A stretch of DNA of 64,000 nt from Ephemerocybe angulata (Eukaryota; Basidiomycota; Agaricomycetes; Agaricales; Psathyrellaceae). Both the position numbers and the translations under genes were made by a program. Where the stretch lies: positions 186,001-250,000 of the forward strand of contig JAACJK010000174.1 of the NCBI GenBank assembly GCA_013368325.1, in the 5' to 3' direction. A model generated the notes under the pieces. That model did not search any database. It was not told the origin of the DNA and saw only the letters and a program-made list of their open reading frames with translations. This document shows positions 12,323 to 23,003 of the stretch, piece by piece (position 1 is the stretch's first letter; each line of letters begins with the position of its first letter).

Positions 12323-14886
12323 CTACTCCTCGCGTTCCCCAGTGTCTGCCACCAAACCCCTATTCAGTGGCGCCAGACCAATCTTCTCCGCAACCTCCTG
12401 GACCACGTACGCGTACTCAGCAGTGGCACTTGTCACACTGCGCAAATCCAGGAGAGCGCGGAGCTGCTGAGACGGAACCGAGTTCAAGCTGCGAATGTAG
12501 GCCACTTCCCCCGGCGTAGCACTCCTCCCGATCTTGAGAATGTAGTCCCTGCGTGCCCGAACAATGGCGTCGTTGGCACCACATATCATCCAGACATGCA
12601 CAACCGACTCCTCCCGCTCCTCACAGAACCGACAGCATAAGCCCCAGACAGTGCCGTGCGTGTATCGACGCCGAGCGGTCGCAAAATTGTGACTCCCCAA
12701 CAAGACACGCGCCAGCGCCTTGCGATGCCCGGGGTTGTACAGCGCCAGATAATGGCGACGCATGCGGACGACCTGACGTGCAGGCCCGCCATCAGGGTCC
12801 ATCTCCATCCTCCCATGTATCAGCCCTAACCGATCCGTCCCATCGACCTCTCCCTGCAGCACCCTGTCCATGCTCCTCTCCACATCCTTCTGCAGTCTCT
12901 CTATCCGGGCCTCCAGCAAGAGCCCACCCGGGGGCGGAAACTCCACTTGGCCCGGCAGAGCCCGCACGACCGACCGCAGACTGCTAACCCAAGTCGGGTA
13001 CCCCCGCTGATCAAGATCGACAACCTCCCGGAGCGCCAGCTTCACATAGACGCACGGCGAGCGCAGAATATACAAGAGGTAGTCAATAGCCAAGAGGAGG
13101 CGGCGGTATCTGAGCGGCTCGAGCCCCGTCTCCGTAAAAAGGACAGCAATCAAGCTGAGTGGCCCCAACCCAAGCACCCTTCGAAGGAACTGCTTCTGAA
13201 CCTTCTCCAACAGTCCCCGTGCCTTCGCATTCTCGTCCAAGACAACCTCGCACCCATGAACCAAATGCGGGTCCACCAGCGCCATATAGAGCATGGTGAG
13301 CATGGCCACCGGCATCGCGCCAGACAGCTGCTGGAAAACCCATATGACCCGACTAACCGTCTCCGCCGTCACCTTTTTCGCATCGTAATGCAACCGCATC
13401 ATCCCCGAGCCCGAGGAGGCGATCTGGAACCCCAGGTACGTGTGCTCCCTCACCACCTCCAGCCTTCCCCCCTCACCGAGATCGAAGACGGGCAGCGCCG
13501 TCGGCTGCCTCCCAAAAACCATCACAACCGACTTGACCGTATTGAAGAGCAGGAAGTTCTTCTGACACCACCGAAACATCGCCTTCAGCTTCCGCAGCAA
13601 GCCCACGGGGGTAGACGACATAAGCAGCACATCATCCGCCTGTTCCACGTTCGTGACCGCCACTCCTCCCAAGACGATATCGTCCCCATCCTTGGGGATG
13701 AAGTCTGGCAGGTCCGACATAAACAGAGCCCAGAGTACCGGAGAGCACGTATCCCCGATGAGGATCCCCATCGCCGCCGCGAACGCCTCTGACTCTTCGC
13801 CATTGTGCCTCGCAACATACGTCATGGCACCGTACAGCCAACGCAGCCAGTCAAAGATCTTCCCTCCTGCGCCGTGACGACGGAGCTTCAGCCAGAGAGC
13901 CGCATGGTTGGTCGATGGGAAGGCATTGGTGAGGTCAACAAACGCAGCGTAAAGAGGACGTCCTTCCGCATGCGCCTTGTCAGCGGCCGCTCGCAGAATG
14001 AATACATTGTTGTTTGTCCGATACTCAGCGCGAAACCCATTCTGCGAGTCAGGGATAATCCCGCGCCCCTCTCCGAACTCCACAAACCGGCGGCTAGCAA
14101 TGAGGGTCGTGAATTTGAGCAGGCAGCTCTCGAGTCCAATCGTGCGATAGCTGTCGGGATCGTCCTTCGGCTTCCCCTTCTTGCATAAGCCCACGATCTG
14201 CGTACGAAGCCAGATGGACGGCGCACTGCGAGTGTCGAAGCACAAATTGACGAGCTCAACGAGAAGATCATTGTCCATCTCGTATATATCGCAATAGGAG
14301 ATGCCGTCTGCGCCCGTAGCTGAGTCAAACTTCCCCTTGATAACCTTCTTCCCCTTTTCTATCTCCTCAACCCCCACCCTCCGAGAGAAGGACCGCTCGG
14401 GCGTCGCATCCTCAGTCTCATCCCCCAACACGGCGGCAACCTGCTCCAGCAACTTCATTCGGCCACCGTCAAACGTGCGGTGGGGAACAGCGGGTGGGTT
14501 CATCTTCCCCCAGAATGACTGAGCAAGCACATCCGCCGAGAAATCTCCAACCACCCCAGCACTGCCCTTCGTCAACCTATCGAACACCCTCCAGAACTTT
14601 TTCTGTACCGCCCCGCCAAACATTTCCTGCCGGATCTCGCGCTGACGTGCCCTGCACTTCCGGCGGCGGTCCGCCAGCAGAGACGGAGCTGCCTGCTCCT
14701 CCGTCTCCTCCCACCGCCCCTTCTTATCCACCTCCTCTCCCCTGCGCTTTCCCAGCAATCCCACAACCTTATCCAACTCCACCACCTCTGTCTCCCCCGC
14801 ACACGCCCCACAGTCGCACACCCCAGTGGCCGACTTATCAATCCTCACGTACGGCGGGGCCGGCGGTAGTAGCGCTCCCTCCTTCG
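12323..14886 (-). pseudogene. LINE ORF2, C-terminal part: reverse transcriptase and CCHC motif
   Basis: Second half of the LINE polymerase. The reverse-transcriptase core runs from about residue 190 to 460 of the open frame. Motif A is AFVDLTNAFPSTNH, motif B includes GILIGDTCSPVLW, and the catalytic motif C reads EQADDVLL, with Gln in place of the usual Tyr/Phe before ADD, as in many mushroom LINEs. A thumb-like region and a C-terminal CxxC...HxxxxC motif (CCRFCEE...HVWMIC) follow. The first ATG of the frame (14848) is not the true start: codons are open further upstream (AKEGALLPPAPP) and continue the RNase H domain on the other side of the inserted element once one copy of the 8-bp repeat is removed. 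Confidence 0.85.
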
Positions 14887-15422
14887 CGAGTGCATAGTGA
14901 TTTACGGGCCTGGGCTTGGCCTGAAAGCCCAGGCTTGGGCCTGGCTTGGAGGGGCCCAGGCTTACTCAAAACACAAGCCCAGCCTGCCTAGAAGGCTTAG
15001 GCTTGGCTTGGCCTGGCTTGGGCCTAGGCCCAGGCTTTTCAATACAATTATTTTGTAATGCATACAACATTGAGTCACAAATATTTGTATTGAATTTATA
15101 TAGACTGATCCGGAGAGTTAAAGAATGCTTCAAGTGGGAGTTAAATTGAGTAAAACTATGTTGGAACATGCTGGAATTGAACCAGAGACCTCATAGACAC
15201 AACTCAACATAAATTCCAGTGCACTATTCTCCTGTTTTTATTTCCTGATATAGAAGCCCTGAGAAGCCCCAGGCTCAGGCTTTCCCAAACCCCAAGCCAG
15301 GCCCTAGGCCTGACCAAGCCTTGGTGAAAAATAACAAAGGCCTGGCTTGGCTTGGGCTTTTAGGGCCTGGCTTGGGCCCGCCTAGGGCTTCAGGCCCAAG
15401 CCTGTAATTCACTACGAGTGCA
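14887..15422. mobile_element. 520-bp TIR element with 8-bp TSD (hAT-type MITE), inserted in the LINE
   Basis: The element spans 14895-15414. The left end reads TAGTGATTTAC and the right end, on the other strand, TAGTGAATTAC, continuing into GGCCTGGGCTT-like repeats on both sides. It is flanked by perfect copies of CGAGTGCA at 14887-14894 and 15415-15422. An 8-bp target duplication with TAGTG-type ends is the pattern of hAT transposons. Removing the element and one repeat restores the LINE frame exactly (AADA-LAKEGALL). Both arms are made of iterated AGGCCCAAGCC-type motifs that can fold back on each other. No transposase is encoded. Confidence 0.85.
15161..15233 (-). other. tRNA-like segment with A-box and B-box inside the TIR element
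   Basis: On the minus strand, TAGTGCACTGG at 15226-15216 resembles a pol III A-box and GGTTCAATTCC at 15183-15173 is a near-perfect B-box. Their starts are 43 nt apart, as in a tRNA. The B-box lies in a stem-loop (CTGG...CCAG), and GGAGAAT upstream pairs in six of seven positions with ATGTTCC downstream. The D and anticodon arms do not fold well, so this is a degenerate tRNA or a SINE head, not a working tRNA. Confidence 0.45.
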
Positions 15423-16800
15423 TCTGCCGCATCATTCTCCGCATGGCCACTGTGCGCCTTGACCTTGCGCAGCGTCACCCCAGCGGGGCGTATGCGGAAG
15501 AGGTGCGCAATATCCCCAAAGATATCCCCATTCCGGACCCTCCATCCTACCGCCGCGCTGCCTGGCGCCCAGGTGGTGAGAGAGTTTATCGCATACTCTG
15601 AGTCGGAGTAGATGTCGAGCGTCTGGTGGGGGTGGCACGCCTCAACAGCTCGAAGAATGGCGAACGCCTCCGCGCGGTTGTTGGTCTGGTCGTCCGGTAC
15701 TCGCACTGCCGCGTTTTTACGACTATCCCGCCCGAAGAACATCCCCGACCCAGCTCTCGCGTCCACCCTTCCATTGCCAATTGAGGACCCATCCACATAT
15801 ACCTGCACTGGGCCAGTCTTGATGTATGCCGCGCCATAGACGCGGCGGTGTCGTAGCGCAGGGTCCAGGCGGGACTCCATTGCCCGGATAACAAGCCTGT
15901 CAAGCTCGGTAGCATCAGGGAGTTTGGCCCTCCTCCTCGGCGTCCTCCTCGTCCTATCCCTACCATCACCCTGGGCGGCCTCCACCCCCTGCACCGTCCC
16001 CACCTCAACCCGTACCACAACCGGAACGTGATCTGACCACTCGTGGTCCTCCACCCCAATCGTGATACTCCGCACCTCGCCCAATGCTTTCCGGTTACCA
16101 ATAGCGTAGTCGACGACTGACTTCCCCACGGTATGATACAGCGTGTACGCCCCACTCCCCTCGCCAAATCTCTCCAACCCGTTCATAATCGTGAATCCAT
16201 TGTCCATGCACGCCTGGGTCAGCGCAGCACCCCGCACCGAGCGCGGGACAACATCCACCGAGTGCAGCCGCGGTGACTCCCCTCCACTCATATCTCGCGT
16301 CCGAGCGTTCATGTCCCCCATCAGGAGCACCGAGCGCGCGTCATTCTGTAGTGCTACCATCACCTCCACCAACCTCTCGAACGGATCCACCTGCGTAAAC
16401 GTGGCCCACACACTCCTCTCCGGTAATATGTACGTCCCAACCACCACCACATCTTCATTAACGAGCACCAGTATGTCAGGCGATGACAGCCTCCTGTCCA
16501 CCACCAGCCCCAGCCCGTTCCGTGCAAACACAACCACACCCCCACGCTGATCTGCATCCTCATCCACGTACTCCCTCGCCTGCGAGAACCTCGTATACCC
16601 GTCCACATCACCCACCATGTACACCACATCCTCATGCAGACACACCTCCTGAAAAATCGAGATATCGTAGTCGGATATTAAGTCTCTGAATCCGGGGGTC
16701 TCCATCTTAAGCACGAACAATTGACGAACAACTCCTTTATATTCCAAGCACGGATTGAAAGAATACATGTCGGCGGCGTCACCACTCCGGCGGCTGGCTG
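15423..16800 (-). pseudogene. LINE ORF2, N-terminal part: AP endonuclease and RNase H
   Basis: The open frame starting at 16768 carries an APE-type endonuclease: IFQEVCL (Glu motif), LLMGDMNARTRD and a terminal EWSDHVPV box with the catalytic Asp-His pair. An RNase H domain follows: VYVDGSSIGNG, NNRAEAFAILRA, IYSDSEYAI and VKAHSGHAENDAADA, i.e. the expected Asp-Glu-Asp-Asp set. RNase H before the reverse transcriptase is the order used by one group of fungal LINEs. The endonuclease motif I is in a different frame: ILSIRAWNIK lies just upstream (about 16770-16735), and one missing G in AAAGGAG explains the shift. The frame ends at 15275 only because it runs into the inserted element. Confidence 0.85.
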
Positions 16801-16835
16801 TTGTGCTCTAGAGACTGGGGTATGGGGACCCCCCT

Positions 16836-18212
16836 TCAGTTTTCCTGCAAGAGGACTCGAATTGGGTAGCCCAACAACGGCCTCGACCTGCCCTGCGCAT
16901 CCGGGTTGTTCCACAGCTTAGCCAGGTACCTCGCGTCGTCCTTCCCCCGGATCGCGATACGAACGCACTTCCAGTCGTCCGTCTTCCAGGCACCCGTCAT
17001 CTTAGCGAGATGGGTGGGACCGTTGGGGAGCTTCGAGATCCAATTCGACGCAAGATCCATCGCTGCCGGAAGGTTCTCCAACTGGGCGACGGGGCCAACC
17101 TCCAGGATGGGAACGAACGGTCGCTGCGCTACAGGCCTGCTCGCCTTGACCTGGGAGGTGCGAGGTGGCTCACGAACAGGCTCAGCCGTGTAGGAGCGGG
17201 GCGCGGCCGGGGGAGCCCGATGGTTGGAGGAAGACGGGCCCGCATGGGAGGAAGGGCGCTCGGTGCGGACTGGGGTGGTCAGGTGATGAGAGGTTGGGCT
17301 TGAGAACTGAGCAGCGCCGGCGGGCGTCGAGTCTCCGAGGTCCAGCAGACCCACTGGGTCCATGTGAAAGAGGGGCTCCGCAGGAACTGGGTCCTCAATC
17401 CGGCGGCGCTTCCCACCCCGTTCTTCATCCTCCAATGACTGCTCCAGCTCCGAGACCTTCGCGAGGACCGCCTGATACTTGTCGACACTGAGGAGCTCTG
17501 TCTGGGTCGCCGTAACCTTCGAGATCGAGGCGATGACCGACTGTAGCATCGGATGAACCTGCGTGACCAGCGTAGCCTTCAAGGCATCACGCATGGTGCG
17601 TGCCTCCTTCGCTTCAGCCTGGAGCTCTCGGATTTGCCTGGTCCTCTCGCGTCCGTTCTCCCGAAGGGTCTTGATGGTCCCCGTCATCTCCTTCACAGCC
17701 TCCCGCATGGTCTTGACCTCCTCCCGGTAACCAGCGACTTCATCGACCATCTCGGTAGTGGGGCAGAAGTGTTGAACCGTGCTGCGCTTGCGTTTCAGGG
17801 ATGGCTGGGCAGAGACGACCTTCATGTTGCACAGAATCTGCCCTTCTGCGGCCGGTTCCTCTTGCGGCTGCCCGTCTGCAGGGAGGGGAGTGTCGACCGG
17901 CTCTCCCTGAACGGGTTCCCCACCCGGCGCATCCGCTGCGATATCCTCCTGCACAGGCTCCTCTACAATCTGCGTCTCCACCTCGACTGCCTCTTCCTCC
18001 TGGGAATCGGCTGCTGGAACGACCGCCGCCGCTTGCTGCGCCAGACTCGTGAACATCTTCGCGAAGGAGACGTCGTCTTTGGGATTCTCTGGGGCGGTGG
18101 ACATGGCTTCAAAAGCAAGGGTAGGCGAAGACGGTAACGAGACGGTCTGGTATATTGGAAGAAATAAAGGATGTACGATAACTAGAAGGGAGTGGGAGAT
18201 ATCGGCCTCCAC
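16836..18212 (-). CDS. LINE ORF1 protein, up to 458 residues
   Basis: RNA-binding, gag-like protein of the LINE. The likely start is the internal MSTAPENPKDD near 18104, because the preceding residues are hydrophobic and atypical. Next comes an acidic, Glu/Pro-rich stretch, then a long predicted coiled coil (about residues 150-260, heptad-like REEVKTMREAVKEM...), then a Ser/Pro-rich linker and a C-terminal domain of about 90 residues (WISKLPNGPTHLAKM...YPIRVLLQEN) resembling the RRM-like part of other LINE ORF1 proteins. No zinc knuckle is seen. The frame is open throughout, and ORF2 starts about 70 nt after its stop. Confidence 0.7.
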   Translation of the reverse strand: MEADISHSLLVIVHPLFLPIYQTVSLPSSPTLAFEAMSTAPENPKDDVSFAKMFTSLAQQAAAVVPAADSQEEEAVEVETQIVEEPVQEDIAADAPGGEPVQGEPVDTPLPADGQPQEEPAAEGQILCNMKVVSAQPSLKRKRSTVQHFCPTTEMVDEVAGYREEVKTMREAVKEMTGTIKTLRENGRERTRQIRELQAEAKEARTMRDALKATLVTQVHPMLQSVIASISKVTATQTELLSVDKYQAVLAKVSELEQSLEDEERGGKRRRIEDPVPAEPLFHMDPVGLLDLGDSTPAGAAQFSSPTSHHLTTPVRTERPSSHAGPSSSNHRAPPAAPRSYTAEPVREPPRTSQVKASRPVAQRPFVPILEVGPVAQLENLPAAMDLASNWISKLPNGPTHLAKMTGAWKTDDWKCVRIAIRGKDDARYLAKLWNNPDAQGRSRPLLGYPIRVLLQEN

Positions 18213-18285
18213 GTAGTAGATGCGCTAGGCGCGGGGATCCCTGCGCCATCCCATGGCTCAGGTGGGGAAGGTACTACATCAAAGC

Positions 18286-18877
18286 TTAGAGACGTGGACT
18301 TGTCCATCTCCAGGCAACAACCGCAGCGAGGTCGGCGTACCAGAAGCTAAGGACTTCGAGGTCGGTGATGGGGGCTTGGTGGCGGATAGGCTCATCCGAA
18401 CTACGGGGCTGTACCTTGGGCTGTGGTGACACAGTCAGTAAACTAGCTTCACTTGCCCAGTCGAGCTCTTTCACATACCTGAGTACACCATTTCCGCTGG
18501 AAATCCCTCTCAGTTTCGTAAAGGAGGCCCCACCACAGTTTAAAGCCTGCGTCCGTCTTTAAGTCCACCCCCTCCAACTTGACTGTTTCCTCGCAGAGGC
18601 TGGGGTAACAATCTTGATTTTCCTCCAGTAGCTGGATTGTGCGCAGTACTGCGATCGCGAGGGTTCTGGAGTATTTGACGGCCTCGGGTCTTGGCTTGTT
18701 GTTATGGCGAAAGATAAATGCACTCCTGATAGTGTCGATTACAGGTCCAGCGGTGTCGTACCCCCGGGGGATGCCCTGTTTATTCAGAGCCTTCCCCGCC
18801 ATCCGAACGGCGAGGATCTCGATGTATCCCCACCATGCAATGGTTAAATCGTTCGCCTCGATTCCTGGAGACTGCAT
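18286..18877 (-). CDS. Unknown two-exon protein, 177 residues
   Basis: I do not recognise a family. Exon 1 is 18877-18479 and exon 2 is 18420-18286, joined in phase 0 by a 58-nt intron (donor GTATGT, branch-like CTGAC, acceptor CACAG). The protein is mostly helical and rich in Trp: AWWGYIEIL near the start, FKLWWGLLYE before the intron, and a WYADLAAVVAWRW tail. There is no signal peptide. An overlapping frame in another phase (19164-18844) could encode an upstream exon, but I could not splice it in. The gene ends about 70 bp from the LINE 5' end, so the LINE inserted just downstream of it. Confidence 0.5.
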
Positions 18878-19494
18878 CGCGGTCGGTGTGGTGGGGCGGA
18901 GGGATTGGAAGGTCTGGCGGGATACGGATGTTGTGGTTTAAAGGGAAGAGGTGGTTGGAACTCGCTTGCTGAGTTCATCAACTGAGCCGTGATTCCCACG
19001 GCATGAGGCGCGTCACGATCACGCTTCAGCGTGACAAAGCCCAAGTCCATTGTTCGTGACGTAGGGGACTGGGAGTCGCTTTGCGCCATGGAACGTGGAT
19101 CGAGTCTCAGAGTGCTTTGTCTACCCGCAGTCAATGGGCCATTGACGTCAAATGGCCCCTCCAACGTTTGCTCACTAACCTCCGGCGCTCGCCAGCAATG
19201 GTAGCAAAACTGCGACCGTGATTTTTTACCTTGGCAATACTGAGAGGACGCAATTAAACCGAGTCATCTCCCTGCGAGAGATAATATCAACGTGATATAG
19301 TATGCGCGTAATCCATGCAATACCCACATCCATTATATTTACAATTCGCTGGCGAATGACCGGATACCTTGAGTACACTGTACACTGTCTCCTTGATAAG
19401 AACGCCTCAAAGTCATAATATACCAAGATAAACCCAATGTACACCCTATATTGAAATACGGGTCATATAGCAACCAAAGTGAGCACACGGCCCA
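18878..19494. other. Intergenic stretch, AT-richer
   Basis: It contains the 5' side of the 18286-18877 gene and the 3' side of the next gene. The open frame 19164-18844 (minus) has Ser/Pro-rich composition and is unassigned. Nothing else is recognised. Confidence 0.3.
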
Positions 19495-20058
19495 TCACCC
19501 TCTTATGAAATCACTGTACGACAACCCCGCCCCAACCCTCAACTCCTCCAAAACCGCCACCGCCCCCCGCTCACACTCAAAGCCATCCCGCGTCCCGCCC
19601 ACGCTTCTCCTTCTAATCTCCTCGCAAATAGCTAACGCCACATCCGGCGCACGCCCACTTCTCATAAAAACACGCCCGAGAGCTTCCCCCACCGCCGCCG
19701 TACCGTCCAAAATCCCAACCCTACTCAACTCTGCAACAAGATACGCCCTAATCCTCAACGTCTCCGTATCACCTTTCGCGACTTGCTTGAGAAGGTCCAA
19801 CGCCACCTCGCCCAAGTCCCTCCTGAAATTCTCCGCCATCGCGGTACTCCCCGCACGTGTGAACTCAAGGACCTCGCGCACCCCCGATGCGATTCTCGCC
19901 ACCATATCTGTGTGGTGCGCGCCTATGGCGCTGCGTCTGCGGCCGCCGTCGAGGGCGAGGGTGAGCACAATGTTGCGGTCTACGCCTGAGGGGGCTTTGG
20001 CATATTTGAGTGCGAGGGCGTTGGTGAGGACCTTCACTCGGTGTCTTGTGGTGGACAT
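19495..20058 (-). CDS. Unknown single-exon helical protein, 187 residues
   Basis: The frame is open from ATG at 20058 to the stop at 19495 with strongly biased third positions. The sequence is almost entirely amphipathic helix (for example EVALDLLKQVAKGD, RIRAYLVAELSRVG, APDVALAICEEIRRR), which suggests an ARM/HEAT-like or four-helix fold. No catalytic motif, signal peptide or membrane segment is visible. High GC compared with its flanks supports coding. It is neither obviously transposon-derived nor linked to a neighbour. Confidence 0.5.
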   Translation of the reverse strand: MSTTRHRVKVLTNALALKYAKAPSGVDRNIVLTLALDGGRRRSAIGAHHTDMVARIASGVREVLEFTRAGSTAMAENFRRDLGEVALDLLKQVAKGDTETLRIRAYLVAELSRVGILDGTAAVGEALGRVFMRSGRAPDVALAICEEIRRRSVGGTRDGFECERGAVAVLEELRVGAGLSYSDFIRG

Positions 20059-20289
20059 TGTGGTAGGCGTAATGAGTATACGTGTGGCGTTGAATTGAGG
20101 AGAATATGGCCTGTAAAGGGGGTTTATATGGTGATATATAGTGGCTTTGAAAACGCACAGTAGCCAATGAACAAAGCCCGTGAGGCTTTGATATGGAATG
20201 AATGGTCATGATTGTGCCTTGACAAAGCCACCCAGAGGACGTTGACTCGTGGGTGCTAAGATGGGAGCGCGCACTGTAAGCCATCCACC

Positions 20290-20515
20290 CGGTCAAATCC
20301 CCAGGGCATCTGCTGGGTGTCTCCGGTTTTCCGCTGGGAGTCCCCGGGAGTCCCCTGGGCACCTGGATATCAGCTGGATTCATCTTCGGGGCATTCACTG
20401 GGTGTCCTGGGCATAGACTGGGGGCACTGGGTGGCCACTGGGTGTCCTAGGCATGCACTGGGTCATGGGTGCACTGGGTGGCCACTGGGGTATACCGGGC
20501 ACCAATCCTTATGAT
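20290..20515. repeat. Degenerate tandem array of CACTGGGTGTCC-type units
   Basis: CTGGGTG, CACTGGG and CCTGGGCA motifs recur every 10-25 bases across this stretch. A related but more diverged stretch in the opposite sense lies at about 21220-21480 (CCCAGCAGACG, CCCCAGGG). Together they frame about 0.7 kb of unassigned sequence. This may be a minisatellite or the ends of an old element. Confidence 0.5.
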
Positions 20516-21570
20516 CGTCAAGTCCATTCAAGCGGAGCTCCAATATAGTAGCTATAGATCGGAGCCCGCGGGTGCTCGACCAATACTTACTCCTCTTGCT
20601 CCCCGCCATGTTAGGTTTCAACACCATATCTGCTTCTCTCTTGGCGTGCATTGGAGAATGGGTGTATGGTGCGTAATTAAGCCCTCCTTCATATCGCCTT
20701 TGCTCATTTATACATTCCGGTGCTGTATAATCGTCTGCAAGGCAACCATCGTTCAACGTTCAGGTGGGCCGTGATTCCCTTGCTCCTGCACCCCAACTGA
20801 TTGTCAGCCGCTCCCATCGCTGCATTCGCTTCCCCGCCCAGTATCCCAATCCTTTCTGGGTAAGTTGTCCTGCCATGCAATGTGTAGCATCAATACTGAC
20901 GCACTCGCTGCTCAGCGGAGGCTCAGCACGGCGCTGGCGGCTGAACTTCTGCGGTTCCGTGTTTCTGATGCGAGGTTACCCATTGGCGCGAGTGTACATG
21001 AGGGTTCTACGGTAGTTACAATGTTTACTGTACAGCGATTAGTTTACTGGTAGTCTGGAGCCTGGATGTATATGCTCTCTCTCAATATCATGAGATTTAT
21101 TGAACATAGTTGTGGTTCTCCCCCTCCGAGTGGACTGAATTGAATTTTCCGGCTATTTACTAGATAATCTAATGGTAAATGTACCGTAATATCTTATGGA
21201 TGACGCCCAGTAAAAGCTGCTGGTTATCTACTGGACCCACCCAGGTTAAAACAACAGAACTCCGGTGAATGTCCCCGGAATCAGCTGGGTGCCTTGTATG
21301 GCGGTCGTGGATGTTGTCTGGGTGCACCCCCAGTGAATAACCAATGACCGTCACTGGGGGGCCCAGGGAATACACAGCTTGATACCCAGCAGACGTTCGC
21401 CGGGTACTCCGGGGAAATCGGCAGGTTCCTATCCAGCGGATAACCGGCGAATTCCCCAGGGTGGATGGCTTATAGTGGCGGGTAATACAAACTCGGACAA
21501 AGCACATTCTGGGCGCTTTCAGCGCTCCTTGGAAGACATTCGTCTCCGTTGTCTGGCCAATATCTATTGC
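20516..21570. other. Unassigned stretch between related GC repeats
   Basis: No open frame with convincing coding character. The last 350 bp resemble the 20290-20515 array in inverted sense. It ends at the LTR of the next element. Confidence 0.3.
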
Positions 21571-21830
21571 TGAGACGGTCGGATGCTGAGAGATGCACAG
21601 ACGACAAGAGATGAAAGCTGTGAGGCGACGACGACGAAGAGCAAGAACAACACAGTGGTATTGGGTCAAGGAACAACAGACGCGACGCGTCGCCAAAAGC
21701 CAAAGCTGACTAATCTACAAAGCTACAGCAGAACACCGCCAAACACCGACCCGCGCCAACTCTGCGCGTCTAATCTACTCTGGCTTCTCTCCTCCTCTCT
21801 CTCGTCTCTGGAGTGGGTCACCCCACTCCA
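21571..21830 (-). repeat. 3' LTR of the non-autonomous element
   Basis: 260-bp direct repeat, TG...CA ends, next to the polypurine tract. Confidence 0.75.
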
Positions 21831-22149
21831 TGCTCCCCCCTCGAAAGCAGCGCCGTCCCGGCGCGACAAAACACAACAAAAAAAGAAAAGAAAACGAGAA
21901 ACAACAGCCTTGAAACAGCCGCCTCTCCGCAGCCACCTAGAAATCGAACAACCACCACCACCAAACACCACACCTAACTCCCACCCCTGGCGTGTCCGAG
22001 CCAACGCTCGACGCCTCATCAACCGACGTGTCTGAGCCCCACTCAACGTCCCAGCCTCGTACCACGGTCCACAGCCTCACTCCTCGTCACTCCAGCCCTC
22101 CTCCTCCTCCTCGGACCCTGACCCCGCACTCCACACCTCCCTCGCCTCT

Positions 22150-22790
22150 TCCAACCTGACACTGCCAAACACACCACAGGACTAACACCTCGGACGCGGT
22201 CGCAACCTTGCCCTTGGACGCCAAACACACCACAGGACTAACACCTCGGACGCGGTCGCAACCTTGCCCTCGGACGCCAACGACAGGACCTACACCTTGG
22301 ACGCGGTCGCAACCTTGCCCTCGGACGCCAACTGCGAGCCGACAACCGTCCTACACGGCCACAATCCCTCAGGATCGCCCGCTGATGATGCGATTGCCGA
22401 CGTTTCTACCACGAAGCCTGCAACCGTCCTACACGGCCACGATCCCTCAGGATCGCCCGCTAACGATGCGATTGCCGACATTTCTACCACGAATGCGAGC
22501 CGACAACCGTCCTCCGCGACCGAGACCACCGAGGTGAGTCCCCCGCGAACAATGCGATTGCGCCTGTAACCGTCCTCCACGACCAAGACCCCCAAAATGA
22601 GTCCTCCGCGAACGATGCGATTGCCGACGTTTCGACAGACACGGCCTCCAACCGTCCTCCGCGACCAAGACCACCAGGGTGAATCCTCCGCGAACGATGC
22701 GATTGTAGACCTACAGCCGTCCTCCGCGACCAAGACCCCCAGAAGGAGTCCTCCGCGAACGATGCGACTGCTCATTCCAAACCAATGGAA
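22150..22790. repeat. Three consecutive minisatellite blocks inside the LTR element
   Basis: The first block repeats CTCGGACGCGGTCGCAACC about every 57 bp (22190-22330). The second repeats CCGTCCTACACGGCCAC with a period near 80 bp (22340-22500). The third repeats CCTCCGCGAACGATGCGATTG with a period of about 60-65 bp (22510-22770). Neighbouring units share GATGCGATTG, so the blocks look related. Both strands are partly open because of the repeat structure. Confidence 0.7.
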
Positions 22791-23003
22791 CTTTTGTATT
22801 TTCCTCCGTTTTTGTCCAATGCGAGCTGATGTTGAGCTGATAATGCGACCGATTCGACCGAAAGGATTCGCTGAGCTTCCACCACTGCCGTTGCTGCGAC
22901 TGATTCTTCGACGATGTTGATATGCGATGATGCGACGATGTGGCTGAAGCTCGATGACCCCACCACTTGAATGCGTGGTGGGATCCCTCTGTTGTCACCA
23001 GAA

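Larger units (their letters stand above)
12072..18215 (-). mobile_element. Tad-like LINE (non-LTR retrotransposon), interrupted copy
   Basis: Order on the minus strand: ORF1 (18212-16836), then ORF2 with AP endonuclease, RNase H, reverse transcriptase and a terminal CCHC-type motif, then a 3' UTR and a GT/AC repeat. A 520-bp TIR element sits inside ORF2. ORF2 also has an apparent one-base frameshift near its start. The copy is therefore inactive. The 5' end near 18215-18240 and the 3' end at the microsatellite are estimates; I did not find a target duplication. Confidence 0.8.

Noticed and set aside
12553..13792. Plus-strand ORFs inside the LINE reverse transcriptase
   Set aside because: The minus-strand frame carries clear RT motifs; the plus frames are GC-driven shadows.
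16678..16914. Separate ORF before LINE ORF2
   Set aside because: Mostly ORF1 read out of frame; only its end (ILSIRAWNIK) is real ORF2 sequence displaced by a frameshift.
22208..22775. ORFs on both strands in the non-autonomous LTR element
   Set aside because: Open only because of in-phase minisatellite repeats; no gag or pol motif.
22150..22790. CRISPR-like repeat array
   Set aside because: Units are adjacent, imperfect and without unique spacers; eukaryotic minisatellite.
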